Source: Prorocentrum cordatum
Lineage: Eukaryota; Sar; Dinophyceae; Prorocentrales; Prorocentraceae
DNA length: 64,000 bases
Direction of reading: 5' to 3'
NCBI GenBank assembly: GCA_963575745.1
Contig: CAUYUJ010020182.1
Coordinates: 296,620-360,619 of the forward strand
A program made the position numbers and the translations under genes. Shown piece by piece: positions 10,913 to 21,390 of the stretch (the stretch's first letter is position 1; each line of letters starts with the position of its first letter). The notes under the pieces were generated by a model, which was not told the origin of the DNA, did not search any database, and saw nothing but the letters and a program-made list of their open reading frames with translations.

Positions 10913-11265
10913 TGAGCGGGGCAGCTGATCGGGGCCGCGGCGTCCTGAGGAGAGGACGCAGCAGGGACGACGCCCAGAGGAGCGCAAGCTGGAGGAGCAG
11001 GCGGAGGACGAAGTGGAACCCGAGAATGTGCGGGCTCTTCTGACTCCTTGCTCCTCCATCCTCCCTTCTCCGCCCATCCCTGCCACCTTTTCCGTTTCCT
11101 CCCCCCTACCCGCCCTAATATGTAATTTCTTTTGTTTTCCATCGCTTTTTACCTAACAGCGAAGACTGATAGGTTTCTAGTAGTGTCAAAAGAGCTCACA
11201 GATCACTCCACAGGGGGGTCCGGGCAGGTGTTGGGAGTTGCCGGGCGGGCCTGTGCCGAGCTCGT

Positions 11266-11770
11266 TTTTCACCAACAGTCACACACTTCGTGCTCTTCGA
11301 GTTCCCAGAACTCCATTCCCAGGCTCATTCTGAATAACCGGATGCAACAGTCACACTTCGTGCTCTTCGAGATCCCAGAACGCCATTCCCGGGCCACATT
11401 TAGAATAACCGGATGCAACAGTCACACACTTCGTGCTCTTCGAGTTCCCAGAACTCCATTCCCGGGCCACATTCTGGAGGGCCGGATGCAACAGTCACAC
11501 ACTTCGTGCTCTTCGAGTTCCCAGAACTCCATTCCCGGGCCACATTTTGGATGCCCGGAGCCAACTGTAGGCCACTTCGTGCTCTTCGAGTGCCCAGGAC
11601 TCCATTCCCGGGACACATTTTGAATACCCGGAGCCAACTGTAGGCCATTTCGTGTTCTTCGAGTGCCCAGAACTCCATTCCCGGGCCACATTTTGAATGC
11701 CCGGAGCCAACTGTAGGCCACTTCGTGTTCTTCGAGTTCCCAGAACTTCATTCCCGGGCCACATTTGATG
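11266..11770 (+). repeat. 73-bp tandem array in element A
   Basis: Units contain CACTTCGTGCTCTTCGAGTT, CCCAGAACTCCATTCCCGGG and CCACATTTTGAATGCCCGGA. The first copies use AACCGGATGCAACAGTCACA where later copies use GAGCCAACTGTAGG, so two subtypes are blocked by position. About seven copies. Confidence 0.92.
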
Positions 11771-12592
11771 CTGATGCAGAGGCTGAGAATGGTGATGCTG
11801 ATGCTGAGGCTGAGGCTGAGGCAGGCAGGCTGAGGCTGATGGGGCTGAGGCAGGCTGAGGCTGAGGCTGAAGGCAGGCTGGCAGACGCTGAGGCAGCTGA
11901 GGCTGAGGCAGGCTGAGGCTGAGGCTGAGGCTGAGGCAGGCTGATGCTGAGGCAGGCTGAGGCTGAGGCTGAGGCTGAAGGCAGACTGAGGCTGAGGCAG
12001 GCTGAGGCAGACGCTGAGGCAGGCTGATGCTGAGGCAGGCTGAGGCTGAGGCTGAGGCTGAGGCTGAGGCTGAGGCTGCAGGCTGATGCTGAGGCAGGCT
12101 GAGGCACAGAGGCTGAGGCTGAAGGCAGACTGAGGCTGAGGCTGAAGCAGGCTGAGGCTGAGGCAGGCTGAGGCTGAGACTGAGGCTGAGGCTGAGGCTG
12201 AGGCTGAGGCTGAGGCTGAGGCAGGCTGAGGCTGAGGCTGAGGCTGAGGCTGAGGCTGAGGCTGAGGCAGGCTGAGGCAGACGCTGAGGCAGGCTGATGC
12301 TGAGGCAGGGTGAGGCTGAGGCTGAGGCTGATGCAGCTGAGGCTGAGGCAGGCTGAGGCTGAGGCCGAGGCTGAAGGCAGGCTGAGGCTGAGGCTGAAGC
12401 AGGCTGAGGCTGAGGCTGAGGCAGGCTGAGGCTGAGGCTGAAGCAGGCTGATACTGAGGCAGGCTGAGGCTGAGGCAGGCTGAGGCACAGAGGCTGAGGC
12501 TGAAGGCAGACTGAGGCTGAGGCTGAAGCAGGCTGAGGCTGAGGCTGAGGCAGGCTGAGGCTGAGGCTGAGGCAGGCTGACTGGCTGTGAGG
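11768..12592 (+). repeat. GAGGCT hexamer array in element A
   Basis: About 0.8 kb of GAGGCT with higher-order interruptions by GCAG, GATGCT and GAAGGCAGACT. Serine/leucine/glutamine-repeat open frames on the minus strand are artefacts of this array. Confidence 0.95.
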
Positions 12593-12752
12593 CTGTGACT
12601 GCGACGCTGCCACTGCGACTGTCATCGCGAATGCGACTGCGACTGCGAGAACAGCAGAACTCTACAACTGGATTCTCATCTGAATCTTAAGGGGAATGCT
12701 TCCATATATGCTTCTACGCATCGCTGTTAGGTTGCTTTGCCGGGATAATTTT

Positions 12753-13038
12753 CTCATATGTTCACGGCGGCGCACGCGCAGGAAGGAAGGGGGATGTGGC
12801 AGGGCCAGACGAAGAGCACACGCATACGAGCATAGATTGTCGGAGTTCGGCCTGGATCTCTCGACTGGGCCATGGGCCCCCCCCCTCCCTGGCGCACGGA
12901 GTCCGCCAGGGGGTGTCCAGCGCTGATCCAAGAAACCCGTGCGGAGTCTCAGCTGTCCCTCACACCGCCCCTTTCCAAATGGAAAGAGGAGGTTGGAAAA
13001 GCGAACTCATGATTCCACCCACGTTCTAAGGGCTGGAG
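12753..13038. other. Spacer between composite elements; R1 fragment
   Basis: Unique sequence up to about 12880, then a fragment of dispersed family R1 (GGCGCACGGAGTCC, then TCCAAGAAACCCGTGCGGAG) at about 12885-12945. No gene seen. Confidence 0.6.
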
Positions 13039-13164
13039 AGCGTTTTTTACCTAACACCGTAGACTGATAGGTTTCTAGTTGACTCAAAAGAGCTCACAGA
13101 TCACTCCACAGGGGGGTCCGGGCAGGCGTTGGGAGTTGCCGGCCAGGCCTTTGCCGGGCTCGTT

Positions 13165-13742
13165 TTTCACCAACAGTCACACATTTCGTGCTCGTCGACC
13201 TCTCAGAACCCCATTCCCAGGCCACATTCTGAATAAACGGATGCAACAGTCACACACTTGGTGCTCCTTGACCTCCCAGAACGCCATTCCCGGGCCACAT
13301 TTTGGATGCCCGGAGCCAACTGTAGGCCACTTCGTGCTCTTCGATTTCCCAGAACTCCATTCCCGGGCCACATTTTGGATGCCCGGAGCCAACTGTAGGC
13401 CACTTCGTGCTCTTCGATTTCCCAGAACTCCATTCCCGGGCCACATTTTGGATGCCCGGAGCCAACTGTAGGCCACTTCGTGCTCTTCGACTTCCCAGAA
13501 CTCCATTCCCGGGCCACATTTTGGATGCCCGGAGCCAACTGTAGGCCACTTCGTGCTCTTCGAGTTCCCAGAACTCCATTCCCGGGCCACATTTTGGATG
13601 CCCGGAGCCAACTGTAGGCCACTTCGTGCTCTTGGACTTCCCAGAACTCCATTCCTGGGTATGATTTTGAATGCCCGGAGCAAACTGTAGGCCACTTCGT
13701 GTTCTTCGAGTTCCCAGAATTCCATTCCCTGGCCACATTTTG
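13165..13742 (+). repeat. 73-bp tandem array in element B
   Basis: Successive TGTAGGCCACTTCGTGCTCT starts at 13321, 13394 and 13467 show an exact 73-bp period. About eight copies, with the central copies almost identical (recent homogenisation) and the edge copies diverged. Confidence 0.93.
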
Positions 13743-15003
13743 AATGCTGAGGCAGGCTGATGCTGAGGCTGAGGCAGGCTGAGGCAGGCTGAGGCTGAGG
13801 CCGAAGCTGAAGGCAGACTCAGGCTGAGGCTGAGGCTGAGGCTGAGCAGGCTGAGGCTGATGCAGGCTGAGGCTGAGGCAGGCTGAGGCTGAGGCTGAGG
13901 CTGATGCAGGCTGAGGCTGAGGCAGGCTGAGACTGAAGCCGAGGCTGAAGGCAGATTGAGGCTGAGGCTGAAGCAGGCTGAGGCTGAGGCTGAGGCAGGC
14001 TGAGGCTGAGGCTGAGGCAGGCTGATGCTGAGGCAGGCTGAGGCTGAGGCTGAGGCTGATGCAGGCTGAGGCTGAGGCAGGCTGAGGCTGAGGCCGAGGC
14101 TGAAGGCAGACTGAGGCTGAGGCTGAAGCAGGCTGAGGCTGAGGCTGAGGCAGGCTGAGGCTGAGGCTGAGGCTGAGGCAGGCTGAGGCTGATGAGGCTG
14201 AGGCTGAGGCAGAGGCAGGCTGAGACTGAAGCCGAGGCTGAAGGCAGATTGAGGCTGAGGCTGAGGCAGAGGCAGGCTGAGGCTGCGGCTGAGGCAGGCT
14301 GATGCTGAGGCAGGCTGAGGCTGAGGCTGAGGCTGATGCAGGCTGAGGCTGAGGCAGGCTGAGGCTGAGGCCGAGGCTGAAGGCAGACTGAGGCTGAGGC
14401 TGAAGCAGGCTGAGGCTGAGGCTGAGGCAGGCTGAGGCTGAGGCAGGCTGATGCTGAGGGCTGAGGCTGAGGCTGAGGCTGAGGCTGAGGCTGAGGAGGC
14501 TGATGCAGGCTGAGGCTGAGGCAGGCTGAGGCTGAGGCTGAGGCTGATGCAGGCTGAGGCTGAGGCAGGAGGCTGAGGCCGAGGCTGAGGCAGACTGAGG
14601 CTGAGGCTGAAGCAGGCTGAGGCTGAGGCTGAGGCAGGCTGAGGCTGAGGCTGAGGCTGGCAGGCTGATGCTGAGGCAGGCTGAGGCTGAGGCTGAGGCT
14701 GAGGCAGGCTGAGGCTGAGGCAGGCTGAGGCTGAGGCCGAGGCTGAAGGCAGACTGAGGCTGAGGCTGAAGCAGGCTGAGGCTGAGGCTGAGGCAGGCTG
14801 AGGCTGAGGCTGAGGCAGGCTGAGGCTGAGGCAGGCTGAGGCAGGCTGAGGCTGAGGCTGAGCTGAGGCAGGCTGAGGCTGAGGCTGAGGCTGCAGGCAG
14901 ACTGCTGATGCAGGAGCAGGCTGAGGCTGAGGCTGAGGCAGGCTGAAGCTGAGGCTGAGGCTGATGCTGAGGCAGGCTGAGGCTGAGGCTGAGGCTAATG
15001 CAG
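13742..15003 (+). repeat. GAGGCT hexamer array in element B
   Basis: About 1.26 kb of GAGGCT hexamers with a visible higher-order repeat built around GAAGGCAGACTGAGG and GAAGCAGGCTGAGG segments. Minus-strand frames are artefactual. Confidence 0.95.
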
Positions 15004-15334
15004 GCCACTGCGACTGTCATCGCGAATGCGACTACGACTGCGAGAACAGCAGAACTCTACAACTGGATTATCATCTGAATCTTAAGGGGGATGCTTCCAG
15101 ATATGCTCCTACACATCGCTGTTAGGTTGCTTTGCTGGGATAATTTTATTCCAGGGCGATAACGGGCGTTACCAGGGGTGGAGTGGGGGAGTGGTCTGGT
15201 AACGTCACGTTGCGCGCCTGCGCCGTCTGCGAATGCACGAGGGATGACCAAAATTCTAGACGCTTCGCGTATCCCCACCAGCCCGTCCAGAAACGACGCC
15301 CAGGCGAGTAGAGGGTCGTCCTGAGGAGCTTTTC

Positions 15335-15565
15335 GGCGTCTTGGGTGCCTCGGGGGGGCCTCTGTGGGCCGTTCGGGATCCTCTTTGGGGCCTCCTGGGG
15401 GCCTCTTGGGGCCTCTTGGGGCCATCTTGGGGCCTTTGGGGGCCTCCTGGGCGCTTCTTGTGGCCTCCTGGGCGCTTCTTGGGTGCCTCTGGGGGGTCTC
15501 TTGGGGCCTCTTGGGGGTCTCTTGGGGGCCTCCTGGGGGCCTCTTGGGGGGCCTCGGAGCCATCT
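15335..15565 (+). repeat. GGGGGCCTCTT minisatellite
   Basis: Degenerate 15-bp-based tandem repeat of GGGGCCTCYTGGG. A related array occurs at 37786-38060. Confidence 0.85.
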
Positions 15566-15912
15566 TGGAGGAGATCGATCAACGAAGGGGGGTTCCCCAA
15601 TTACAGCCCCGCCCTCAGGAGCCACGATCCTCGTGAGGGGTGTCGAATTTTAGCTCTCCCAGGGGTCGATCTTGGGCGCTCCAACGCGCCGCGGAACCCC
15701 CTGTCCAGGTCAGTGGGGAGGGGGTAGGGGGAGGGGTAAACCCCTCCCCGAAGGGGAAGAAGGAGGGGTGGAAGAGGAAACGCTCTAAACCACCGACGCC
15801 CAGAGGGCTGGTGGGATTCGGAGGTCAGCACGAAGCGTGACTCCACCTTGATTTGGGGGGATGCGGCCAGGGCCGGGAACGGCCGTTGCCACGAAACGTA
15901 GAGAACGCCTCC
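15566..15912. other. No gene recognised
   Basis: Mixed unique DNA. A small inverted repeat of GGGGAGGGG type lies at about 15714-15760. No coding signal. Confidence 0.45.
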
Positions 15913-16225
15913 TTTGGCACTACAGTGGGGGCCCATGCCAAGAAACACCCTTCTTGTCTCCAGGGCGCCCTGGGTTTCTTTGGTTTCGGATGGTTTTGTC
16001 ATGGAAAGCGTGACGCTCCCACACCAGAAATCGATGGACGTCCTGGGGTCTCATGGTTGGGCTTCTTGCGGAATGTTTCTTGTGGATTGGCCTCCACTGT
16101 TAGGGGAACGAAGAATGACATGAACATGAAAACTCTGAGGTCCGTGCGGATTTCTCGGATCGGCGCTGGGCCCATCCGTGCGCCAGGGAAGGGGGTCCGG
16201 CGCGGATCCGAGAAATGAGCGCGGA
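15913..16225 (+). repeat. Dispersed repeat R1, copy 2, with foldback end
   Basis: Positions 15920-16100 match 3985-4170 (GTGGG GCCCATGCC, CCCTGGGTTTCTTTGG). The 3' part, 16135-16220, is a near-perfect foldback: TCCGTGCGGATTTCTCGGAT is followed, inverted, by GCGCGGATCCGAGAAATGAG. This looks like a small non-autonomous foldback element nested in or forming part of R1. Confidence 0.7.
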
Positions 16226-16242
16226 GCGCCAGAAGTTTATGT

Positions 16243-16415
16243 TTGTATGGTTTTTTCTTCTTCCAGTACCCCTCCCGCCCCCCTTCGGATGTTTTTTGTT
16301 CTTCTTCTAGTACCCCCTCTTTTTCTTCTTCTTCTAGTACCCCTCTTCTTCTTCTAGTTCCCCGCCCGCCTCGCCCTCCCGCGAGTTTTTTCTTCTTCCA
16401 GTGCCCCTCCCGCCT
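16243..16415 (+). repeat. Short minisatellite, TTCTTCTTCCAGTACCCCTC type
   Basis: Four or five imperfect copies of a unit starting TTTTTTCTTCTTCYAGT and ending CCCTCCCGCC. No coding role evident. Confidence 0.75.
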
Positions 16416-16624
16416 CGCCCTCCCCCCCCCCCGCCGGATCCCCGCCGCCCTTCGCGCGCCCTGCCTGCCCCGCCCTGGGGGGGCGCTGCCGGCTCTGGAA
16501 GTTCGCGAGGTCCGCCGGCGCCACGGTCATGCGCCGCGCTCAGCGTCGTGCGCGAGCGGCGCGGCCCTCCTCGAATCTCGGAGATCCTAGATGCTCTTCG
16601 AATCTCGAATCTCGGAGCTCCTAG

Positions 16625-16800
16625 ATGAGGATCGCGCCGCATCGCCGATGCATCGGCGATGCATCGTCGATGCATCGGCGATGCGGCTCGATGTGGGGCC
16701 CAGTTTTCTCGACGCGGACGTCGCCGATGCATCGCCGACGTCGCCAGTGCATCGCCGATGCATCGCCGATACGGCGAGATCCTCCGACCGCATCTGGGAG
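16625..16800. repeat. CATCGGCGATG palindrome-rich repeat R2, copy 1
   Basis: Dense GATGCATCGGCGATGC-type palindromes on both sides of TCGATGTGGGGCCCAGTTTT. The same arrangement occurs at 17005-17095, 17230-17415, 31530-31690 and 32320-32395. His/Arg/Cys-rich frames of the MHRRCIGDA type arise from this repeat on both strands and are not genes. Confidence 0.88.
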
Positions 16801-16894
16801 GCCTCTAGGGACGGGGCTCAATGCAAACCGGGGGTCAGTCAGAGCGCCCGATATTACAGGTTCCTGCAGAGCCAGGGCTGCACTGACCCGGGTC

Positions 16895-16960
16895 AGGGTG
16901 CAGGATCTTGCAGGATCCTGCCGGATCTTGCAGGATCTTGCAAGGCCCGGTTGACCCGGG
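16895..16960. repeat. 12-bp tandem, GCAGGATCTTGC type
   Basis: Four to five copies of a GCAGGATCYTGC 12-mer, itself partly palindromic, between two R2 copies. Confidence 0.8.
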
Positions 16961-17004
16961 TTTGGATTGACCTTGGTCAGTAGGTCCCCGAGGAGAAGGG
17001 AGAG

Positions 17005-17097
17005 TTGCATCGCCGATGCATCGGCGATGCGGTTCCGTGTGGAGCCCGATTTTCTCCATGCCCTCGTCGCCGATGCATCGCCGATGTAGGGTGGGGG
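17005..17097. repeat. R2 repeat, copy 2
   Basis: CATCGCCGATGCATCGGCGA followed by GGTTCCGTGTGGAGCCCGAT and another CGCCGATGCATCGCCGATG. Shorter than copy 3. Confidence 0.85.
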
Positions 17098-17229
17098 TTC
17101 TCAGAATCCCCGCCGCCTTCTGAGGAGGGCTTCTAGTTACTTCTCACCTCCCCGCCTCGCTCGCCCCCGACACTGCCGAATATACTGCAGGGTCTGGTTG
17201 TACTGGGCCTCCCAGATGGGGTTCGAGTA

Positions 17230-17415
17230 GATGAGATGGGGTCGGAGGATCGCGCCGCATAGCCGACGCATCGGCGATGCGGCTCGATGTGGAGCCCGAT
17301 GTTCTCCACGCCCACGTCGCCGATGCATCGCCGATGTATCGCCAACATTGCCGTTGCATCGCCGATGTATCGGCGATACATCGAGGACGCGGCGCCGCGA
17401 TCCTCCGACCCCATT
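17230..17415. repeat. R2 repeat, copy 3
   Basis: Starts GTCGGAGGATCGCGCCGCAT, carries GGCTCGATGTGGAGCCCGAT and ends in a run of CGCCGATGTATCGGCGATAC palindromes, then GCGATCCTCCGACCCC. The outer GGAGGATCGCG and CGCGATCCTCC are themselves inverted, so the whole unit is a foldback. Confidence 0.87.
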
Positions 17416-17499
17416 CTATTATAAGAGGCCTCCAGCGAAACGAACAACAAGGAGCAGCATAACCAGAAATGTTCGGAGCTCCTCGCGGATGTTGTGTTT

Positions 17500-17590
17500 C
17501 TGCGCTGGAACCCCCTGGCGCGCTCCGCGCACCGGGAGGGGGGGGTCAGCGCAGATCCAAGAAATCCGCGCGGACCTCCACAAGCTATTG
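17500..17590 (+). repeat. R1 fragment
   Basis: CCTGGCGCGCTCCGCGCACC, GGGGGTCAGCGCAGATCC, AAGAAATCCGCGCGGACCTC: the core block of R1, cf. 3900-3975. Confidence 0.8.
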
Positions 17591-18285
17591 TGTATGCCTC
17601 TTTTGCTTCCTCTTGCTTCGTCGTCCTCCCAGCTTTGTCCTCCCCCCCATCCCCGCCCGGAACCGGAGGATGAGGCCGGGGGTGAGTGGGGTAAGGCGAG
17701 GAGGAATCGAAGGAGTCGCAGGAGAAGGAGTCCCCGCGTTTCCTCTCTCCTCGCCTCCTCCTATTCCCTACTTCCTGTTCTTTCCCCCCTAATCGCCATC
17801 TCCCCTCCATCAGGAGGAGGAGGAGGAGGAGGAAGAGGAGGAGGAGGAGGAGGACCTTCTCCCTCCGCCGTTCGTCACCCACATCCCTCTTCACATCCGC
17901 TAGTCTGTCCTACCCCTCATCTTTCCTCCAGTCCAGTCCCCCGCATTTCCCCGGGGGGGGGGGATGAAGAGGTCGGATGGTTATCCCCCCTCTACTACTC
18001 CCCTCCCCTCTCCATCCTCCTCCTCCTCCCCCTCCTCCTCCTCATTCCTCATCTTCCCCCTCCGCTCCTCTCCTCCCATCTCTCACTCTTGTCCCTCGCA
18101 TTTCTGTCTGCTGCCCTCTTTTCCATTCCCTCTCCTCGTCGCCTCCCATTCTCCCGCCCACGCCTCACCTCGTGTTCCTCTCTCCTTCTCCTATTTCCTT
18201 CCCCTCTTTCCTCTTTGCCTTCTCCGCCTTCTCCCTCCCCCCCCCCCACACCTGGGGGGGGGGGGCCTGCTCTGAGAAGGATGAG
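17591..18285. other. C/T-rich low-complexity DNA with GGA and C/G runs
   Basis: GGA run at 17812-17855, long CCT/CTC stretches at 17990-18240, and a C-run/CACACCTG/G-run palindrome at 18238-18270. Proline/serine-rich frames are compositional. Confidence 0.75.
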
Positions 18286-18934
18286 CGCGCGTTTGTCCCG
18301 AGCCAGACCTGCTAAGAGGTTTCATGCTGTTCGGTGGATTGCTTCTCGCCGCAGATGTCCCGGGCCCGCGTTCCTCCCGGCTTCGTCCCGCGAGCCTCGC
18401 GAGCATATGCTTGTTCGTTGCTGGGGCACTCGGCTCTGCCCGCGTGCTAGCCAGCAAGGGCATTCCTGGCGTGCCAACTCGCTGCCAGCGCGCGTGTCGT
18501 TGCCAGCGTTGCTGGCTGGGGACTCACTCCGGGCGCGCTGGCTCGATCCTCGTGGATGTCGCGAGCGTTGCTAGCGCTGCCGAAACGCATGGGTCGCCGG
18601 GAGGCTCTCTCCGAGCGCACGGGCTCGAAGCTGACAGCAGGGGGGGGGACAGCGGGAACGGCGAGAAGGCATGGTCGAGCGTGCCGGTGCGCTTCCTGCG
18701 CACCTGACATTATTGTCCGACAGGGGCACAGCATCGAGGTCTGCTCGGGGAGGGTGCTCGAATGTTCCTCGTGGTCGTCCTTCAGCCCCGCTTTCGTGGG
18801 GCGAGGAGGGGCTGGAGGCTAGAGGAGGAGGAGGAAGAGGAGACGGACCATCACGGCGACGATGACGGTGATGGCGGCGGCTGTTGCCTCGGCGGCGGCG
18901 CGCGCGCGTGCGAGGGCGCACGCGGCCTGTCGCA
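18286..18934. other. No gene recognised
   Basis: GC-rich DNA with overlapping open frames on both strands and no motif. Faint internal repetition of GCTAGC/GCCAGCGTTGCTGGC only. Confidence 0.45.
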
Positions 18935-19925
18935 GCTTTGGGCTCAGAGAGGCTGCGCGCAGGTTGTCTGGCCAGTTCCGCCTGCGACGTCCTCGCAGCT
19001 CCAGGCTCCGGGAGGCTGCGTGTGAAATTGTCCAGCCACTTCCGCCTGAGACATTCCTTGCTCGTCTGTGTTCCGAGATGACGCGCATGAGGTTGTCTAG
19101 CCGGTTTTGCTTGGGCTATCCTCGCAACTCCGATATGCCATGACCTGAAGTGGCCCGGTCAGCGTCGCATGAGACATCTTCGCAAATCTGGGCTCAGAGA
19201 TGCCGCGCGCGACGTTTTCAAGAAAGTGCCTCTTGAGACATACTCGCAGCTCTGGGCACCAGGATGCACTGACCAGTGGTGGTGCGGACGGTTCCTTTTG
19301 AAATATCGTCAGATGCCGCGCGAGAGTTGGTGTGACCAGTTCCGTTTCTCAACGTCCTCGCAGCTCTGGGCTCAGAGATGGTGCGTGCGAGGTGTTCCAG
19401 ACAGTTCCGCCTAAGGTATCCTCGCAACTCTCGGTTCTCATGCTATGACCTGCGCTGGTCCAGCCAGGCTCGTCTGCGAAATGCCGCGCACGATGTCATC
19501 CAGCACATTTTGCTTGAGACATCCTCGCAACTCTGGGCTCAGAGATGCCGCGCGAGAGCTGGTCCAGCCAGCTTCGCCTGCGACGACATCGCGACTCTAG
19601 GCTCCGAGATGCTGCGTGCGAGGTTGTCCAGTTAGTTTCGCCTGAGATGTCCTCGCGACTCTGGGATATACTCTGTCTGACCTGAAGTGAGTCCGGCCAG
19701 TTTGACATGAGACGTCCTCCAGATTTGGGTCTCAACGATGCCGCGCACGAGGTTGTCCAGCAAGTTTTGCCTCCGACACCCTCGCAGCTCTGGGCTCAGA
19801 GGAGCTGCCCTGACAAGAGGTGTTCTAGTCAGTTTCACCTGAGGCATTCTCACAATTCTGGCTTCGGAGATGCCGCGCGAGAGCTGGTCTGGCCAGTTCC
19901 GCCCGAGACGTCCTCGCAAAACTGC
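18935..19925. repeat. 64-bp degenerate tandem repeat, about 1 kb
   Basis: GGCTCAGAGATGCYGCGCGC, GAGGTTGTCCAGCCAGTTYC and GCCTGAGACATCCTCGCAAC recur. Starts at 18941, 19004, about 19068 and about 19127 give 63-64 bp spacing, as do 19191 and 19255; later units contain insertions and deletions. An old, diverged array. Confidence 0.85.
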
Positions 19926-20375
19926 GTGCTGGCCGCGTCCCTGATTGGGAACGGTGCTCTCTCCGCAACGCTGGCCACATCCTTTATTGGGTCCGTATCT
20001 TGTTGCCGCTCGAGTGCCAGCAGCATCCGTGCTAGGGAAGGGTGCTCTCGCCCAAGCTCTGGTACATCCACGCCTGGGATCGGTGCTGTCGCCTTCGCGC
20101 TGGCCACATCCCTCATCATTACAGTCGGGGCCCTGAAGAAGGAACCCTTTTTGTTGGGGAGGGGCTCGGTGTTCCTTAGTTGTTTTGCAGTTCGCCTTTG
20201 GTTTTGCTTAGGATTTCGATGCGACATCGAAGTTAAACTTATGGGAATAAGAGGCCTCGTTCCTTATTTTGGGTTCCTTAGGTCAACGCCCCTTCTGTAG
20301 GCGTGGTGCTCTCGCATCAACGCGGCCCACATCCCTAAGTGGGTCTGTGCTGCCGCTCGAGCGCCAGTCACAATC
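19926..20375. repeat. Degenerate 40-bp minisatellite
   Basis: GGCCACATCCYTNATTGGGT and GGTGCTSTCGC phrases recur near 19933, 19973, 20061, 20101 and 20324. Diverged; abuts the 64-bp array. Confidence 0.65.
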
Positions 20376-20504
20376 ACATGCTGGAACGCTCATGGTATGC
20401 ATCTCGAGGGGGCTGTCGGGGGGTTCCGGGGGACTGTCCAGGGATTTGCTGGATCACATTCTTCCACTGAGCACCATAGAAATCTTCGAAGAAGTCCGGG
20501 GAAC

Positions 20505-20670
20505 GTCTGAGCCTTCTGAGAAGGTCCGCCCGTCTCACCTCCCCCCCCGGCTCGCCGCCGACATGAGTGGCAACGATAGGGGGGTGGGATACGCATAGGG
20601 GGGGACACATCGACCTGGAATCGGCGATACATCGCCGGTACATTGGCGATGGCCTCTGGGCTTATGATGC
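20505..20670 (+). repeat. Dispersed repeat R2b, plus copy
   Basis: GCCTTCTGAGAAGGTCCGCC, CGGCTCGCCGCCGACATGAG, GGGGGGACACATCGACCTGG, AATCGGCGATACATCGCCGG. The whole block reappears reverse-complemented at about 27893-28060. Related to R2 through the CGGCGATACATCGCCG palindrome. Confidence 0.8.
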
Positions 20671-21285
20671 TCCAACCTACTTTAGCCTTGATCACCACGA
20701 TGAATTCCGAGCGCCCAAAGAGGAGTACCGAAATTCAAGGTTTTCACCTGTCGGGCCCCGGGAGACACTCGCCCGACACTGTTGCGACACTGTTTCGACA
20801 CTTTTGACACTTTTCGGGGTGCTCGAAATTATTTCTGCGATGCGGTTTTTAAGTTGAAGCCCGCTGAGGGGCAGGGAACGCGATCTGTGTTTCTGGAACG
20901 ACGGGGGAGAGGGCAATGCTTTTGTAGGGCAAGAGCAAGCATGAGCAGCCCAATCGTCGGCAAGAGTAAACCTGAAATCAGAGCTTCTCGCGAAGGGCGG
21001 CTGTAAGGATTGCTGTTGACCGATCAAGCGCGCCCGCCGAGCATACGGGGATCTGGCCCTGGAAACAACGCTGCCCCCCCAGCGACCTCCAATCCTTAGG
21101 TAGGATGCGAACCACATGACCCGGGGCTCGCCGCCGGACTTTGGGTTCGGATGGCGCTCCCCGGTCTGCGGGCCGCTCCCGTGATCCCCGCCGGCGGGGG
21201 AACCGTCCTCGGCCGAGGCCCGCCGTGGCCGGAAGAGGTCGCGGGGCCTCCGGGGTTCGGATGATGAGGGCATCGACTGCAGAAT
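20671..21285. other. No gene recognised
   Basis: Probably the 5' region of the retroelement below. Repeated TGTTGCGACACTGTTTCGAC-type phrases at 20780-20812. No convincing frame. Confidence 0.45.
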
Positions 21286-21289
21286 GCTC

Positions 21290-21390
21290 TCCCCCCCCCC
21301 TCCTCCTCCTTCTGATTCCTCTTCCTCCTCCTCCTCCTCCTCCTGATTCCTCTTCCTCCTCCTGATTCCTCCTCCCCATCCTCCTCCTGT
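21290..21390 (+). promoter_or_regulatory. Polypyrimidine tract ending in TTAG acceptor
   Basis: About 100 bp of TCC-rich sequence with three CTGATTCC motifs (possible branch sites) ends CCTGTTAG directly against CCATTTTGGC. This is what a retained trans-splice acceptor before a relict spliced leader should look like. Confidence 0.55.

Larger units (their letters stand above)
11141..12752 (+). mobile_element. Composite satellite element A (ends plus two satellite arrays)
   Basis: Order: a unique left end (11141-11295), a 73-bp tandem array (about 11266-11770), a GAGGCT hexamer array (about 11768-12590), and a unique right end (about 12610-12752). The same four parts in the same order form element B at 13039-15147, with both unique ends highly similar and the arrays of different length. 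The 12-mer ACCTAACAGCGA at 11151-11162 is perfectly inverted at 12721-12732. A pentamer GCTTT lies just outside both inverted repeats, a possible but weak target duplication. No coding region; if mobile it must be non-autonomous. A segmental duplication of a satellite block is the alternative. Confidence 0.6.
13039..15147 (+). mobile_element. Composite satellite element B
   Basis: Homologous to element A in architecture. The left end (13039-13195) shares TAGACTGATAGGTTTCTAGT and AGCTCACAGATCACTCCACA with A. The right end (about 15005-15147) shares CGAGAACAGCAGAACTCTAC and GTTAGGTTGCTTTG. The inverted ends are ACCTAACACCGT (13049-13060, two differences from A) and TCGCTGTTAGGT (15116-15127). 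Homology on the right extends about 20 bp past the short inverted repeat, to GGGATAATTTT, so the true boundary may lie there. The satellite core is longer than in A. Confidence 0.6.

Noticed and set aside
11495-15020. Long minus-strand Ser/Leu/Gln/Ala-repeat frames (376 and 605 codons)
   Set aside because: Translations of the GAGGCT and 73-bp arrays. The 6-bp unit keeps all frames open without implying coding.
15341-15727. Gly/Leu/Trp-repeat frame resembling a membrane protein
   Set aside because: Encoded by the GGGGCCTCTT minisatellite. The same repeat at 37.8 kb gives different frames.
16591-17330. His/Arg/Cys-rich frames (MHRRCIGDA type) resembling metal-binding proteins
   Set aside because: They occur on both strands and in several frames of the R2 palindromes and follow directly from CATCGGCGATG.
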